NCBI GenBank assembly: GCA_009363875.1
Contig: CM018694.1
Coordinates: 1,054,001-1,118,000 of the forward strand
Length of the DNA: 64,000 nt
Source: Mikania micrantha
Lineage: Eukaryota; Streptophyta; Magnoliopsida; Asterales; Asteraceae
Direction of reading: 5' to 3'
The notes under the pieces were generated by a model. It made no database searches. It saw only the letters and a program-made list of their open reading frames with translations, and was not told the origin of the DNA. Of the stretch, positions 20,343-30,488 are shown piece by piece. Every line of letters begins with the position of its first letter. Within the stretch, counting starts at the first letter, position 1. The position numbers and the translations under genes were made by a program.

Positions 20343-22373
20343 ATGTCTGACATGTACGCTGCGATGGCAAGTCAGAATTCCAAACTTCAGAACATTTTAA
20401 TCAGTGAGAATGAAGTGGGTAGTACAAATAAAGTGCCAAAGCTATTGGATTTAGCTGATTATGACAGTTGGAAAGGACGATTTGAGACTCATCTGAATGG
20501 CACGGATACAAACTTATGGGAAAGAATCTTATCTCCTTATGAGAGACCAAGAGTAGTTGGTACTGATTTGTTTCAACTCTTGGAAAGATTGGATGTAGAT
20601 GAAAGAAAAAAGTATGACTCAGAGAAGAAAGCGTATTGGTTATTGAGTCAAGCCATTCCCAATCAAATTTTGCATCAGTTTGATGAACACAAGACGGCTT
20701 ACAGTCTTTGGAATGCATTAAAGGCAAGAGTTGAAGGAAATACCAATCTGAAGAAAATGAAGGCTACTGACATCAGAAAGGAGTTTGAAAATTTCAACAT
20801 TATAGGAAATGAAACTTTGGATGCCTTAATTACCAGATACAGACACTTGTTGACTGAAGTGAGGAAATATGGTATTGAGTATTCAGAGGATGAGAAGATA
20901 GATTGTTTGGCTGATGCATTACCTGACAAATGGAACTCATTGGTGCTCATATTGAGAGAAAACCTACCTGGATTGACATTGGTAGAGTTTATTCAGAAAC
21001 TGGAGGAACAAGAAATGAAGGACAAACGTAAAGCAAGACGAGTAAATGTCACTCAAGACCCTTCCTTGTATGGTGGTTCAGTTGCTACACCTCCTACTGC
21101 ATCTGCGAAGATACAGACTGCTTTTGTGTCTAGAACTTTTGAATTTACTCAGAGTTCTTCAGTGCCTACAAGTTCTATCTCACACTGTCATGTCAATGAG
21201 AAAAAGTTTGAGTCTACACTACCTCCAGTTCAGCTTAACACAACAAATTTAGGAAAAGTGACAGTTCAAGCTGTTAAAGATCATATGTCTATTTTGTCAT
21301 GTGTTGTGAGTGCTTATGATGAGCAGGTGGCTGGGAGAATTGGAAATGCAAATCTGACTTTTGAAGATTATGCACAAATTGATGAGGATGAGATGGAGTT
21401 GATAGATACGCAGTGGGCATTGGCGAGTGTTATTCGCAGAATAAATAGATATGAGAAGAAAACCGGGAAGAAATTCACATTTGACCGGAACACAAAGTTT
21501 GGATTTAATCCAAAATCTACACAGTGTTATAATTGTGGTGAACATGGTCATTTTGCAAGAGAGTGCAAAAACCCCAAGAAGCAGGGAAATCTGAATCCAT
21601 TCAAGCCTAAGGAAGATTATCAGAAAAAGAAAGAGAAATCTGAAGAATCATCTTCTAAAGCACTGGTAAGTCAAGCTGATGAGGGCTATGACTGGGGGGT
21701 TAAGTATGATGATCTTATGGGTGCTTTCATGGCTTCTTTGGAAGAAGAATCAGGGAAAGGAAAGGAGAAGATTGATGAGATGACTGAGGTACAGATTGAT
21801 TTGTATGAGATGATAGATAGACTCAAAGAGATGAACTCACAGTTGACTTCTGATCTACGAGTATGCACAGAAGCAAACAAGAAATTGATTTCAAAAGAAA
21901 AGGCGTTTGATAAGAAGATAATTGATCTTAGTAAAGAGAACGAAGATTTAAAAATCAAGGTTTTACAGAATAACCACGTTGTTTCTGTGCATCTGGATTC
22001 AGTTCAGAAGTTGAAAGTTGAGTTATCGGCTGCAAAAGCTGAAGCTGAGTTGAACAAAGCCAAGCTTGAGAATTATCAGAATTCCGCATATGTCATTGAT
22101 CATTTTGCGGCTATGCAAAGATCTCGTGATAATTCTGGGATTGGTTTTCATTCTGTCCCACCTCCTTCTAGTTTTGCACCGAGACCACAACTTGAATCGG
22201 ATTTAGAAGTTGATCCTATTTCATTAAAGGAGAGTGAATCTGATCATGAGAGTGATTTTGTTGACAATGATGCTCCTATCATCGAGGACATCACTGATTT
22301 AGAATATCCAGATGATATTCTAAGGATGATTGGTCATCAAAAGGCAAATTCTGTTGAAAAGAAGAGTCCAGTT
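20343..22373 (+). pseudogene. gag of element A, first part, interrupted by element B
   Basis: A 677-codon open frame from ATG 20343 (MSDMYAAMASQNSKLQ). It holds a copia-type gag core with LLDLADYDSWKGRFETHL, YWLLSQAIPNQILHQF and LITRYRHLLTEVRKYG. The zinc knuckle CYNCGEHGHFAREC lies at about residues 395-408. A charged, coiled-coil-like stretch follows (about 455-590, rich in E, K and L). Gag packages RNA and builds the particle. The frame runs into the LTR of element B after EKKSPV, and the lost continuation is found at 34550. No stop or frameshift is seen before the insertion. The start agrees with the copy in B. Confidence 0.9.
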
Positions 22374-22869
22374 TGTTGATTTAGTGAGTGTAATCTCCAA
22401 ATGATTAGGATCGAATAAGAAGTTCTACGAACTATTAACTATGTGCGGAATCCATTGTTAATATGTATAAAAGTCAATAACACAAGCAAATCAATAAACA
22501 CTTCTTTGATTATCAACAAATGATACCAAAATTCACTCAGAATTACAAACTTCTCACATAGAGAGAATCAGCAGATCTATCCAAAAGTTCTACTGAAAAT
22601 AACAAACACAACTTCTATTTATATTACAGACCGGCGAACCTTAGGTTTGTCAGCCAAACCCTAAGGTTCGCTGAGCAAACCCTTAGGTTCACTAGACGAA
22701 CCTAAGTAAACAAACCAAAAGGTTCGCCGAACCTTCTCAAAGTTATAGGTTCGCCAAACCTGCCTAGGTTCGTGGGCCAAAGGAACCTTGGCAAACATTA
22801 AACGAACCTTTACAAAATCAAAATAAATACAACTTTTGAATAGCAAACAATTACAAATATGCACTAACA
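22374..22869 (-). repeat. 3' LTR of element B
   Basis: On the minus strand it runs TGTTAGTGCATA to CTAAATCAACA, 496 bases, with TATAAATAG complementary to 22615-22623. Directly beside it (22870-22885) is the purine run AACATTTAGAGGGAGT on the minus strand, its polypurine tract. It is related to the LTRs of element A but shorter and clearly a separate subfamily. Confidence 0.93.
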
Positions 22870-22886
22870 AACTCCCTCTAAATGTT
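22870..22886 (-). promoter_or_regulatory. polypurine tract of element B
   Basis: On the minus strand AACATTTAGAGGGAGT ends at the 3' LTR boundary. The matching tract in element A is CATTTAGGGGGAGTT. This is the expected primer for plus-strand DNA synthesis. Confidence 0.75.
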
Positions 22887-22900
22887 TGCTATCAAAATCT

Positions 22901-25190
22901 TCATTCTTGATCTGCAGCTTTGTCTTTAACACCACTTGATTCTCCAACATCTTCAGTCACCACATTATCCACCGCTCGTATAACAACAGAACGTGGTATC
23001 TCCGCCAATCTTTCTGCCATCAATCTATCATCTCTTTCATCTTTTTCCTTTTGCAATTGCATCAACTCAGTATAAAGATAATTCACATCATTCCAATTGC
23101 AACCAGAATGTAGTATGCAAAGTAAAACACATTCGTGCAATGGTCTGATATTGCATTGCCATATCTTTGTAGCTCACTCCAACATCATGAAATCCATCTT
23201 CAGCATATATCTGAGCTGAATCAAGCAAAATAATATCTTCTCTTGAACAATTAACAATCCATATAGGATCAATCATTCGTATCACCCTCCAATCATCATC
23301 CTGCTTCAATACAATCACACCTTCTGAAGTTCTTTCATCATAAAACCAGAATTTGAAATATGGATTCCAATCTTGTTCAACTTTTCTGAGCCTTGGCCTT
23401 TTGTAAACTTTTGGCTTTACATAATTTTTAAATCTTTCTCTGAACTGAGGAGATAACAAACTCCATCCAAACCTTGCTTCTTTCTTTAACAAGTTCTCAA
23501 AAATCTCATTGTGTCGAGTCTGTATAGGCTTTATCATTCTTAGTCTTGAAAGATCTTTGCACTCGAAAGCTGGTAAACTCATCAGATCAGTAGCCTTACC
23601 AAAGTATTGACATCCATCTAATCGTTTAACCACATAACAACCCTTATCAGGTAAACTTCCAGGAATGTAATGAAAATAACCATAACTAATAACCCTTCTA
23701 ATCATCTTGGATTTAGATCCAATCTTGAACTTCTTGGTTTGTTTAGTTAGGTTTTCTGGATCTTTATCTTCAAACACTTCTCTCATAATCTTGAAAGAAT
23801 GTAAATGATCAATAATGTACTTAGTCTCATCTTGAATCTCATTCCATAAATCCATGTTTGTCTTTACTTTAACTGGATTCAAAGTTGTACTTGACATACT
23901 TCCAGCTTCAAAAATTTTCTTCATCATGTTTAAATTCAGCAATTCTTCATCAATAACATCCTTATCAAAATCAGATAAATCAGTATCATCATATTCTTCA
24001 AAATCAAACATCAAATCATCATCATCATCCTTATCATCATCAAGTACAGATTGATAGTCTTGAACTGAATAATCACAAATAATTTCTCCTTCTTCTATCT
24101 CCTGATCAACTTGAATCTCAACAATGTTTCTCTGCAAGTCTATATCAGAATGCATTTTAAATAAATCAAGAAAAGTAGGCAGAGAGTAATCAAGAATAGC
24201 CATGGGATGTTCTATTGCATCTAAATCTTCAAAAACAACTCCAGTACAATCCCTAGCCCTATCAGAAGATACAGAAGTAATCGGAACAGCATCTGTAGCA
24301 AGCTTGGAAGGAGAATACACAACTATAGCTCCAGTCACAGTATCTAAACCACTAACATTACCAGAAATTCCACCAGCACCACCATCTGCCCCATCATCAC
24401 CACCAAAATCAGAATCATAAGGATGTTCATCTATATCAGTATCTCCATAGTCAACCTCTTCTTCTTCTTCATCTACATTCTCTTCTTCTACTTTCTCATC
24501 AACATCAATATCCAAATCAACCACCACCTTTTCAACTTTATAGCTTGAAGCTTCTGACTTTACAGTCTTTGACTCCAATTCTCTTATCTTAATCCTTAAA
24601 TTTATGTTCTCATTCTTCAAATCAACAATATCCTCATAATGCATCTTCACAAAAAATTCTAACTCAGAAATTTTATCTTTCAACACTTCCTTCTCAGCAA
24701 CCTCTTCTTCTTTCCATTTCATCATCAAATCCATTTGAGCTTTTAACTCATTCAACTCAGAAGTAGAAGAAGATGGTTTCTCAGCAACATTCTGTTCCTT
24801 TTCCTTTTTATACTCTTCAAATTCCTTTGTCAAAGCAGATAATCTTCTTTTAATCTCTGAATCATCATAATCAGTAAAGTTGATGTCTCCTAAATCATCA
24901 AGTCCTGAAAACAAATCATCTCTGGGAAGATCACCATGACGAGTAGAAGTCTCTGGTACTGAAGTAGTAACTGTAGTAGCCTCAACAAAAGAAGATATAA
25001 AAGTAGCTACATTTACAAACTCTGGAGTTTGTAAAGTAGAAGTGTGAATAGTAGAAGTTGAAACTGAAGAAGTAACAACAGGAGAAACAGAAGTAGGAGC
25101 TAAAGTAGAAATCACAGGTGAAGACACAATGGTCTTAGCAGTCTTAGTCTTTTTCTTCTCATAAGGCCCTCTCTTGGCCATTCTCTTCAT
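22901..25190 (-). pseudogene. accessory ORF of element B, middle and C-terminal part
   Basis: A 700-codon open frame (25190-23088) and, after a one-base shift at about 23110, a last 79-codon part (to 22901). It follows the ORF at 25697-25200 in the same frame after TAG at 25202-25200. It starts basic (KRGPYEKKKTK), then Ser/Thr/Val-rich, then a coiled-coil-like stretch (about residues 108-215), then a long acidic region with EEENVDEEEEEVDYGDTDID. A conserved C-terminal domain follows, with FKFWFYDERTSEGVIVLKQD, VIRMIDPIWIVNC and SYKDMAMQYQTIARM. Its C-terminus is also present in element A at 35389-35918. No transmembrane segment is seen. Function is unknown. Confidence 0.75.
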
Positions 25191-25199
25191 CTTCTTTGG

Positions 25200-25697
25200 C
25201 TACGAAGTCTCAGGCTCATCAGGTATAAAGATAGGATCATCTTTTTCTTCCCTTTCTTCTGCAGCCTTTTCAACAAACTTCCTCTTCAGTCTCTTCACCA
25301 TCTGGTTTCCTTCCTGAACCATTTCATACTCTGACTCTGTGTCAGAAGATTCATTTTCATCATCATCAGCAACAACATTCTCTGTCTGCATCTCAGACAT
25401 ATCAACTTCCAACGGTTCCTGAGAACTCTGTTCTTGTGATAATTTGGCTTGAGAAGTAAATCGAGATGATTGACCAGAAGTCTTCTTTGGTTGTTGTCTT
25501 GGTGGAGGTGGAGGTGGTGCTTGATTATCATCAGCTGCAACATCTTCATTATCAGATTCTAACGCATCATGCCTCCATGCATCATTCTCAGGCGCAACAT
25601 AATTTGCCCTGGCACAATGACCTATAAGATCTTTCTCCAACACAGCATCCCCAGTCCTCTGGTAAACTCTGACTTGACCCAAACTTGAATCAGTCAT
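25200..25697 (-). pseudogene. accessory ORF of element B, linker part
   Basis: A 165-codon frame that continues the N-terminal domain after a one-base frameshift near 25710. The lead-in GDLLKLKH before MTDSSLGQVRVYQRTGD can be read upstream in this frame, so the ATG at 25697 need not be a true start. It holds a proline run (APPPPPPRQQP, about residues 60-70), a Ser/Asp/Glu-rich stretch (109-126) and a basic, nuclear-localisation-like KRLKRK at 135-140. It ends at TAG 25202-25200, after which the same frame continues. It is best read as part of one long ORF and not as a separate gene. Confidence 0.65.
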
Positions 25698-25708
25698 ATG
25701 TTTGAGTT

Positions 25709-26374
25709 TCAGAAGATCCCCTGCTTCCTCTCATCAATAAGCATCTGTACGAACCTAGGATACATGTAGAATTTATCCTTAGCCTTCGTCACATTGTCGC
25801 ACATATATCGAAAGATCATGCCGGAGAAATTGAACGGTTTGTTCAATATAAGAGCAACCATGGCAGATCTCATGAAATCCCTCAACTCATCAAACGTGCC
25901 TTTCCTCATGCTAAGGCAGTGAAGTAGAACATGAGCTAGAAACTTATATTGCAACGGTAGCTTTCCCTTCTTCACTGATATGGAGTTATAAGCTCCAACG
26001 TAACGAATACGAAGAAAACAACCTTTGATGCACCTCTCAGGAATGAGAGTTGCACCATTCGGTTCTCCTCCAAATTGCAGCACCCTCCTTATGTCAGCCT
26101 CTGATATACGAATTGCTTGTCCAAGCACATTCGCATCAATGACATAATCTTCATCAACAGAAATCACTCGAGCTGATTCCCAGAAGCTCTGAATATGAGA
26201 TCTATATATCTGGCATGAATTGGAGATAACATAATAAATCCTTGATCTCCTAAGAAACTCGATCATCGGTCTGAAATCTTGACCATTCTTTGTTGTAGGA
26301 TCCAAGTAAGCACAAACATTATGTTTGTCTCCAAATACTAGGTTTGCCATTTCTACAAATAAAAATAAAAACAA
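25709..26374 (-). CDS. accessory ORF of element B, conserved N-terminal domain
   Basis: 221 codons from ATG 26374 (MANLVFGDKHNVCAYL). It is clearly homologous to the ORF at 48130 in element D. Shared features in order are MA(N/D)LxF with HN, an IQSFWES / IRSF stretch, an ITE/ISE...FG stretch, then LAH(V/I)...CLS, (R)SAMVAL, F(N)F(S)GMIF and YPRFVQMLID. It is alpha-helical in appearance, with no signal peptide or membrane segment. Position after pol matches the env-like slot of SIRE-type copia elements, but nothing in it looks like an envelope protein. Asteraceae proteomes contain many such uncharacterised proteins as I remember. Frame continues by a shift near 25710. Function is unknown. Confidence 0.75.
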   Translation of the reverse strand: MFLFLFVEMANLVFGDKHNVCAYLDPTTKNGQDFRPMIEFLRRSRIYYVISNSCQIYRSHIQSFWESARVISVDEDYVIDANVLGQAIRISEADIRRVLQFGGEPNGATLIPERCIKGCFLRIRYVGAYNSISVKKGKLPLQYKFLAHVLLHCLSMRKGTFDELRDFMRSAMVALILNKPFNFSGMIFRYMCDNVTKAKDKFYMYPRFVQMLIDERKQGIF

Positions 26375-27107
26375 TTAGAAACAAAAATTAATCAAACATC
26401 AAAAATGAAAAAAAATTAAAAAAATTTCTAAGTAGACCAGCGAACCTATCCTTCTTAGACAAACCTAATGCTAGGCGAACCTAATTCAGACGAACCTGCT
26501 AATCAGACAAACCTTTTGAACGAACCTTATCATGAACGAACCTTTGGATGAACGAACTTTCTGAATGAACGAACCTTCTGATGAACAAACCTCAGAATGA
26601 ACGAACCTTTATATGAACGAACCTTGTTGGTCAAACGAACCTTGACCAAAAGGTTCGGTTCATTTGAAATTCATAGGTTTGCCACAAACCTATCAGATAA
26701 GGTTCGGCGAACCTTTGTTCATCCAACGAATCTATTCATCAGCGAACCTTTTCCAGATTTCAAATCAAAATTTCAAAACTTTGAATCTAATGATAAAAAT
26801 CATACACCCAGGTTCGAAATACACCGATGAACAACTTTAATAAAGATGGTTTGTTCAAATTTTAGATTTTAACCAGTTTTAAGTCAATTTACAGGTTCAA
26901 TCTAAAAAATCCTAAAATCGTTCAGATCTCTCACATTAGCCGGTCAAATTCAAAAATTTCTACCTAGAAATACTCACGAGATGATTCTGATTCTAATGAT
27001 GTCAATAAAAAGTTCTGGGAGGATCTCAATCGAAAAATGAAAAATTCTTTCTTGAGGGTTCGTCGTCTGTGAAACAAATGAAAGTGACGAACCATTTTCA
27101 CGAACCC
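26375..27107 (-). promoter_or_regulatory. leader of the accessory ORF in element B, with CGAACC array
   Basis: About 730 bases lie between an internal TATA box and the ATG of the accessory ORF. From about 26440 to 26830 there are many CGAACC/GGTTCG words, mirroring the array in the leader before gag. Some short plus-strand ORFs cross it but they are shadows. No splice sites were assigned. Confidence 0.45.
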
Positions 27108-27390
27108 TATATTTATACCTCACGAACCTTTACAGCGAACCATGATAACGAACCTTTTTCCAGCGAACCATGATAACGAACCTTTGCAACGAACTATTCT
27201 CAACGAACCTTTCTTACGAACCATTTCAGCGAACCTAGCTAACACACCTAGCTAGCGAACCTAAATGACGAACCTTACCAACAAACCATCTTAGCGAACC
27301 TAGCTAACACACCTAGCTAGCGAACCTAAATGACGAACCTTACCAACGAACCATCTTAGCGAACCTTCTCATAAGCCAGACGAACCTTTT
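27108..27390 (-). promoter_or_regulatory. internal promoter-like block of element B
   Basis: On the minus strand 16 GGTTCG words (CGAACC on plus) lie in 27120-27388, followed by the TATA-like TATAAATATA complementary to 27108-27117. The arrangement repeats that of the LTR: array, TATA box, leader with array, ATG. Within it a 65-base unit is tandemly duplicated (27228-27292 and 27293-27357). Element D has an analogous block at 47400-47480. Promoter activity is inferred. Confidence 0.5.
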
Positions 27391-28534
27391 AAAAAAAATT
27401 TGAATTTTTCTTTAAATTTCAAAACAAATTCATGTTTAATCATTCCAAAGTCAAACAAATAATCAAAAATTATTGATTTAACATCAAATGAAAAATTAAA
27501 ATCTTTTTGGAATTTTTCAAATTTTTAGAACAAATAAACTACAAAATTTAACAAAAAATAACTGTCCTAAAAAATAAAATTTTTTTTGTTTGAGAAAGAT
27601 CCTGACATGAGATCATATTATTTTACAATTTTCAACACATCTGTTTGTATTATTTCAAATATTATCTGCAAATTACAAGTCTAAGATGATTGTCAGTATA
27701 CTTATCCTTTTAAATTTATCACTTAGTCAAGAAAACAGTTTAAAACAAAATTATGAAAACACTTTATAATATTCCATTTACTTGAACCCATCCCCAATTT
27801 GTGAATAACTAATCAAACATAAATGTTCTCAACCTTATAATTTCAATTTTAACTAATTTGATCATGCAAAAATAAAGCAGAATTTCTTTTTGAAAATAAC
27901 AAAATAGAAATCAATTTGAAATAGTTCAAAATCTTGGAATCAAGGTTGATACTTACGTATGCTTAAATGATCCAGAAAATGAACGAAACAATAATTTAAG
28001 ATTAAGCTTTTAACAATCAGTTCGATATTTTCATATACGCAGAGATTGTCCAAATCTTAATCAGAACCAAGAAAAACAAATTTGAATTGTTTAAAGCTAT
28101 AACAATCAGGTCGATACGTAAGTATACACAAAGAATGTTCCAGCTTTAAACTAAAATAAAAGAAAAAACAAAATCAGAATTTCTTTTAAAAATTAAACAC
28201 ATGATCAAACTAGTACTTTGACTTTTTGTTCAAGAACATTTTGTCAGAAAAATTACCACTCTTTCAGGACAAAACTAAGTACTGCATTCTAAGCATCTGT
28301 TTCTTATAAAATATAATCAAAACTTTGTTTAAACTTATCCTGACTAAGTTATAAACCTATCAACACATCATTCGTAGTACTTGTAATTATTTTATAAAGT
28401 TTAATAATACAAACAGATATATTTCCAAATGCAAATAATGTACTATCATTTCTCACTTAATCGAATCAATTTCTCAGATTTTAATTTTTACTATTTTTGT
28501 TTTTGATTTTTTAATGTTTTTGTATTTTCTACAA
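27391..28534 (-). other. non-coding stretch between pol and the accessory ORF of element B
   Basis: Very AT-rich, with no ORF that resembles a known protein. Minus-strand pol should be followed by RT and RNase H, and neither can be found in any frame. The two CAATCAG(T/G)TCGATA words (28013 and 28106) mark a short imperfect repeat of about 90 bases. Confidence 0.5.
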
Positions 28535-28553
28535 CTATTCTCCCCCTAAAAAC
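28535..28553 (-). promoter_or_regulatory. internal polypurine-like tract of element B
   Basis: On the minus strand TTTTTAGGGGGAGAATAG lies about 80 bases after the pol stop. It resembles the true polypurine tract (TTTAGAGGGAGTT) but is 5.7 kb away from the 3' LTR. Element D has two such tracts in the same place. It may prime additional plus-strand synthesis or mark an old 3' end. Confidence 0.4.
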
Positions 28554-28631
28554 TAAAACACAAAAAAATGAAGAAAAATTTGATGTTAAGTCAATAAATT
28601 TGATTACGAAGGAATTTGATTCTTGATTACC

Positions 28632-30353
28632 TCACCCATGACCCTGTACTCCAACAGACGGATCTCCAATGATCTGCTTCACAGGATGATTCACATGTAC
28701 TCTGGACACTGGCACCCGCGGAATTCCAACCTTGTGATCAAGATTTGTGATATTCTGATCTTCATCTTGATCTTGAGAAAGTGCATCTTCAAACACTTCC
28801 TGATCATCCTCCGATGACCAATCAACATTAATAGCTTCAGAAGTGCCTTCCTCAATTGGACCAACTTCTTCAGATGATTGAGAAACTCCTTGTCCATCAG
28901 AATTTTGAAGATCATATAACATTTGCAAAGATATCTCATCATCAGTCCAGTTAGGAGGCAAATTGAACGACTCAAAAAGCTTATCATAATCGAAGAGCCA
29001 ATTTGGACCTTTTCCCTCAGGTATAGGTGTATGTCGTTGAACATCCACATTATACCAGAGTTCCACAACACCCGTGCGTTTGTTAAACACACGTTTGTTT
29101 GGTAGGCTATAGCCAAGAAAGAAGCCTTCTTCAACTTTAGAGTTAAATTTAGCATCTTTCTTTAGCATGGTACATGGAGCCCCGAAAGGTTCCAAGTGTT
29201 CCAAATTCGGTTTTCGATTTTGAAGAAGCTCATAACATGTTTTATTATGTCGTTTAACAATCAGCACTCGGTTGAGAGTAAAACAAGCGGTCGCTACGGC
29301 TTCACTCCAGAATGTAATGGGCAGCTTTGAATCAGCAAGCATTGTCCTAGCAGACTCAATCAAAGTACGATTCTTTCTCTCAGCAACACCATTCATTTGT
29401 GGTTCATACGGTGCACTGTATTGCTGCTGGATTCCCTTCGAATCACAAAATGCTTCCATATTCTGATTCTTAAATTCTGTCCCATTGTCTGATCGAACCC
29501 GACGTACTCTCAATTTGTACAAAGTTTCCAACCTGTTTACAAGCAGAACAAAATTTTCATAAGTTTCAGATTTAAATTTTAAGAACATAACCCATGAAAA
29601 TCTAGAAAAATCATCGGTCACTACAAAACAATATGATTCACCCCCAATACTCTTCACATTAATTGGTCCAAACAGATCCATGTGAAGAAGTTCTAGAGGT
29701 TTATCAATAGTAAAAACAGTTTTAGTCTTATGTGACCTCCTTTTCTGTTTGCCTTTCTTACACGAAACACACACATCAGGTAATTTGAAATGTTTAACCG
29801 GTACACCATCAACCAAGTGATTGTGTACAAGATGATTCATCTTTCTGATGTGTATGTGACCCATTCTCCTGTGCCATGACCGAGTATCCTGCTCTGTGGC
29901 ATGACCGAGTATCCTGCTCTGTGGCCTTTGACACCAAACAAGTCTCAACTTTGTTAACTGTCTCCGCCTTTGCCATGTCTAAAACATACAGATCTTTACA
30001 CATGTCAGCAGTCATTAAAATCCAGTCTTCAGGAATTTGAATTCCTTGCTTGAGCACGTAGCACTTCTTCTCGTCAAACAAAACCTTATAACCTTTATCA
30101 CTTATCTGCGACACACTCAAAAGATTATTAGTTAACTCTTGCAGTAATTCAAGTTGTCAAAGGAAACTTTACCGTTAGTCAAACTACCACTCCCGGTAAT
30201 TTGACCACCTTTGTAACCTGCAAAGTTAACATAACATCCATTCATCTCTCGAAAATCTCTTAACAAACTAATCTCTCCCGTCATGTGCCTGGAGCATCCA
30301 CTATCAACAATCCATCGACTATTGATATGGCCCGTGAATGCCACCTGCACCAT
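28632..30353 (-). pseudogene. protease and integrase of element B; RT and RNase H missing
   Basis: Protease: WIVDSGCSRHMTGE (catalytic DSG) in 30353-30132. The GAG-pre-integrase part with SVSQISDKGYKVLF (30120-29809) is in another frame. From 29948 the integrase reads RSWHRRMGHIHIRKM (zinc-binding His pair), CVSCKKGKQ (Cys pair), LLHMDLFGP, VRSDNGTEF and NGVAERKNRTL, so the D,D,E residues are all present. A 25-base tandem duplication (29876-29900 and 29901-29925) causes one of the frame breaks. The ORF ends after the linker HPVKQIIGDPSVGVQGHG, which normally precedes RT. It is Ty1/copia by domain order. Confidence 0.88.
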
Positions 30354-30488
30354 AAATTAAAACAAAATATGATCAGTACCAAAAGGGATGACTCCCGCCA
30401 TTCCGGCGTTGAGTCTCCCTGAACAGCCTCTTGCCGTTCAATCTTGATGAACTACTTGAAGACCCATCTTCCAAGTATTCATCATTTC

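Noticed and set aside
26430..27390. CRISPR-like spacing of repeated CGAACC words
   Set aside because: The words are only 6-9 bases, irregularly spaced and on both strands. No constant repeat-spacer structure, and the DNA is plant nuclear.
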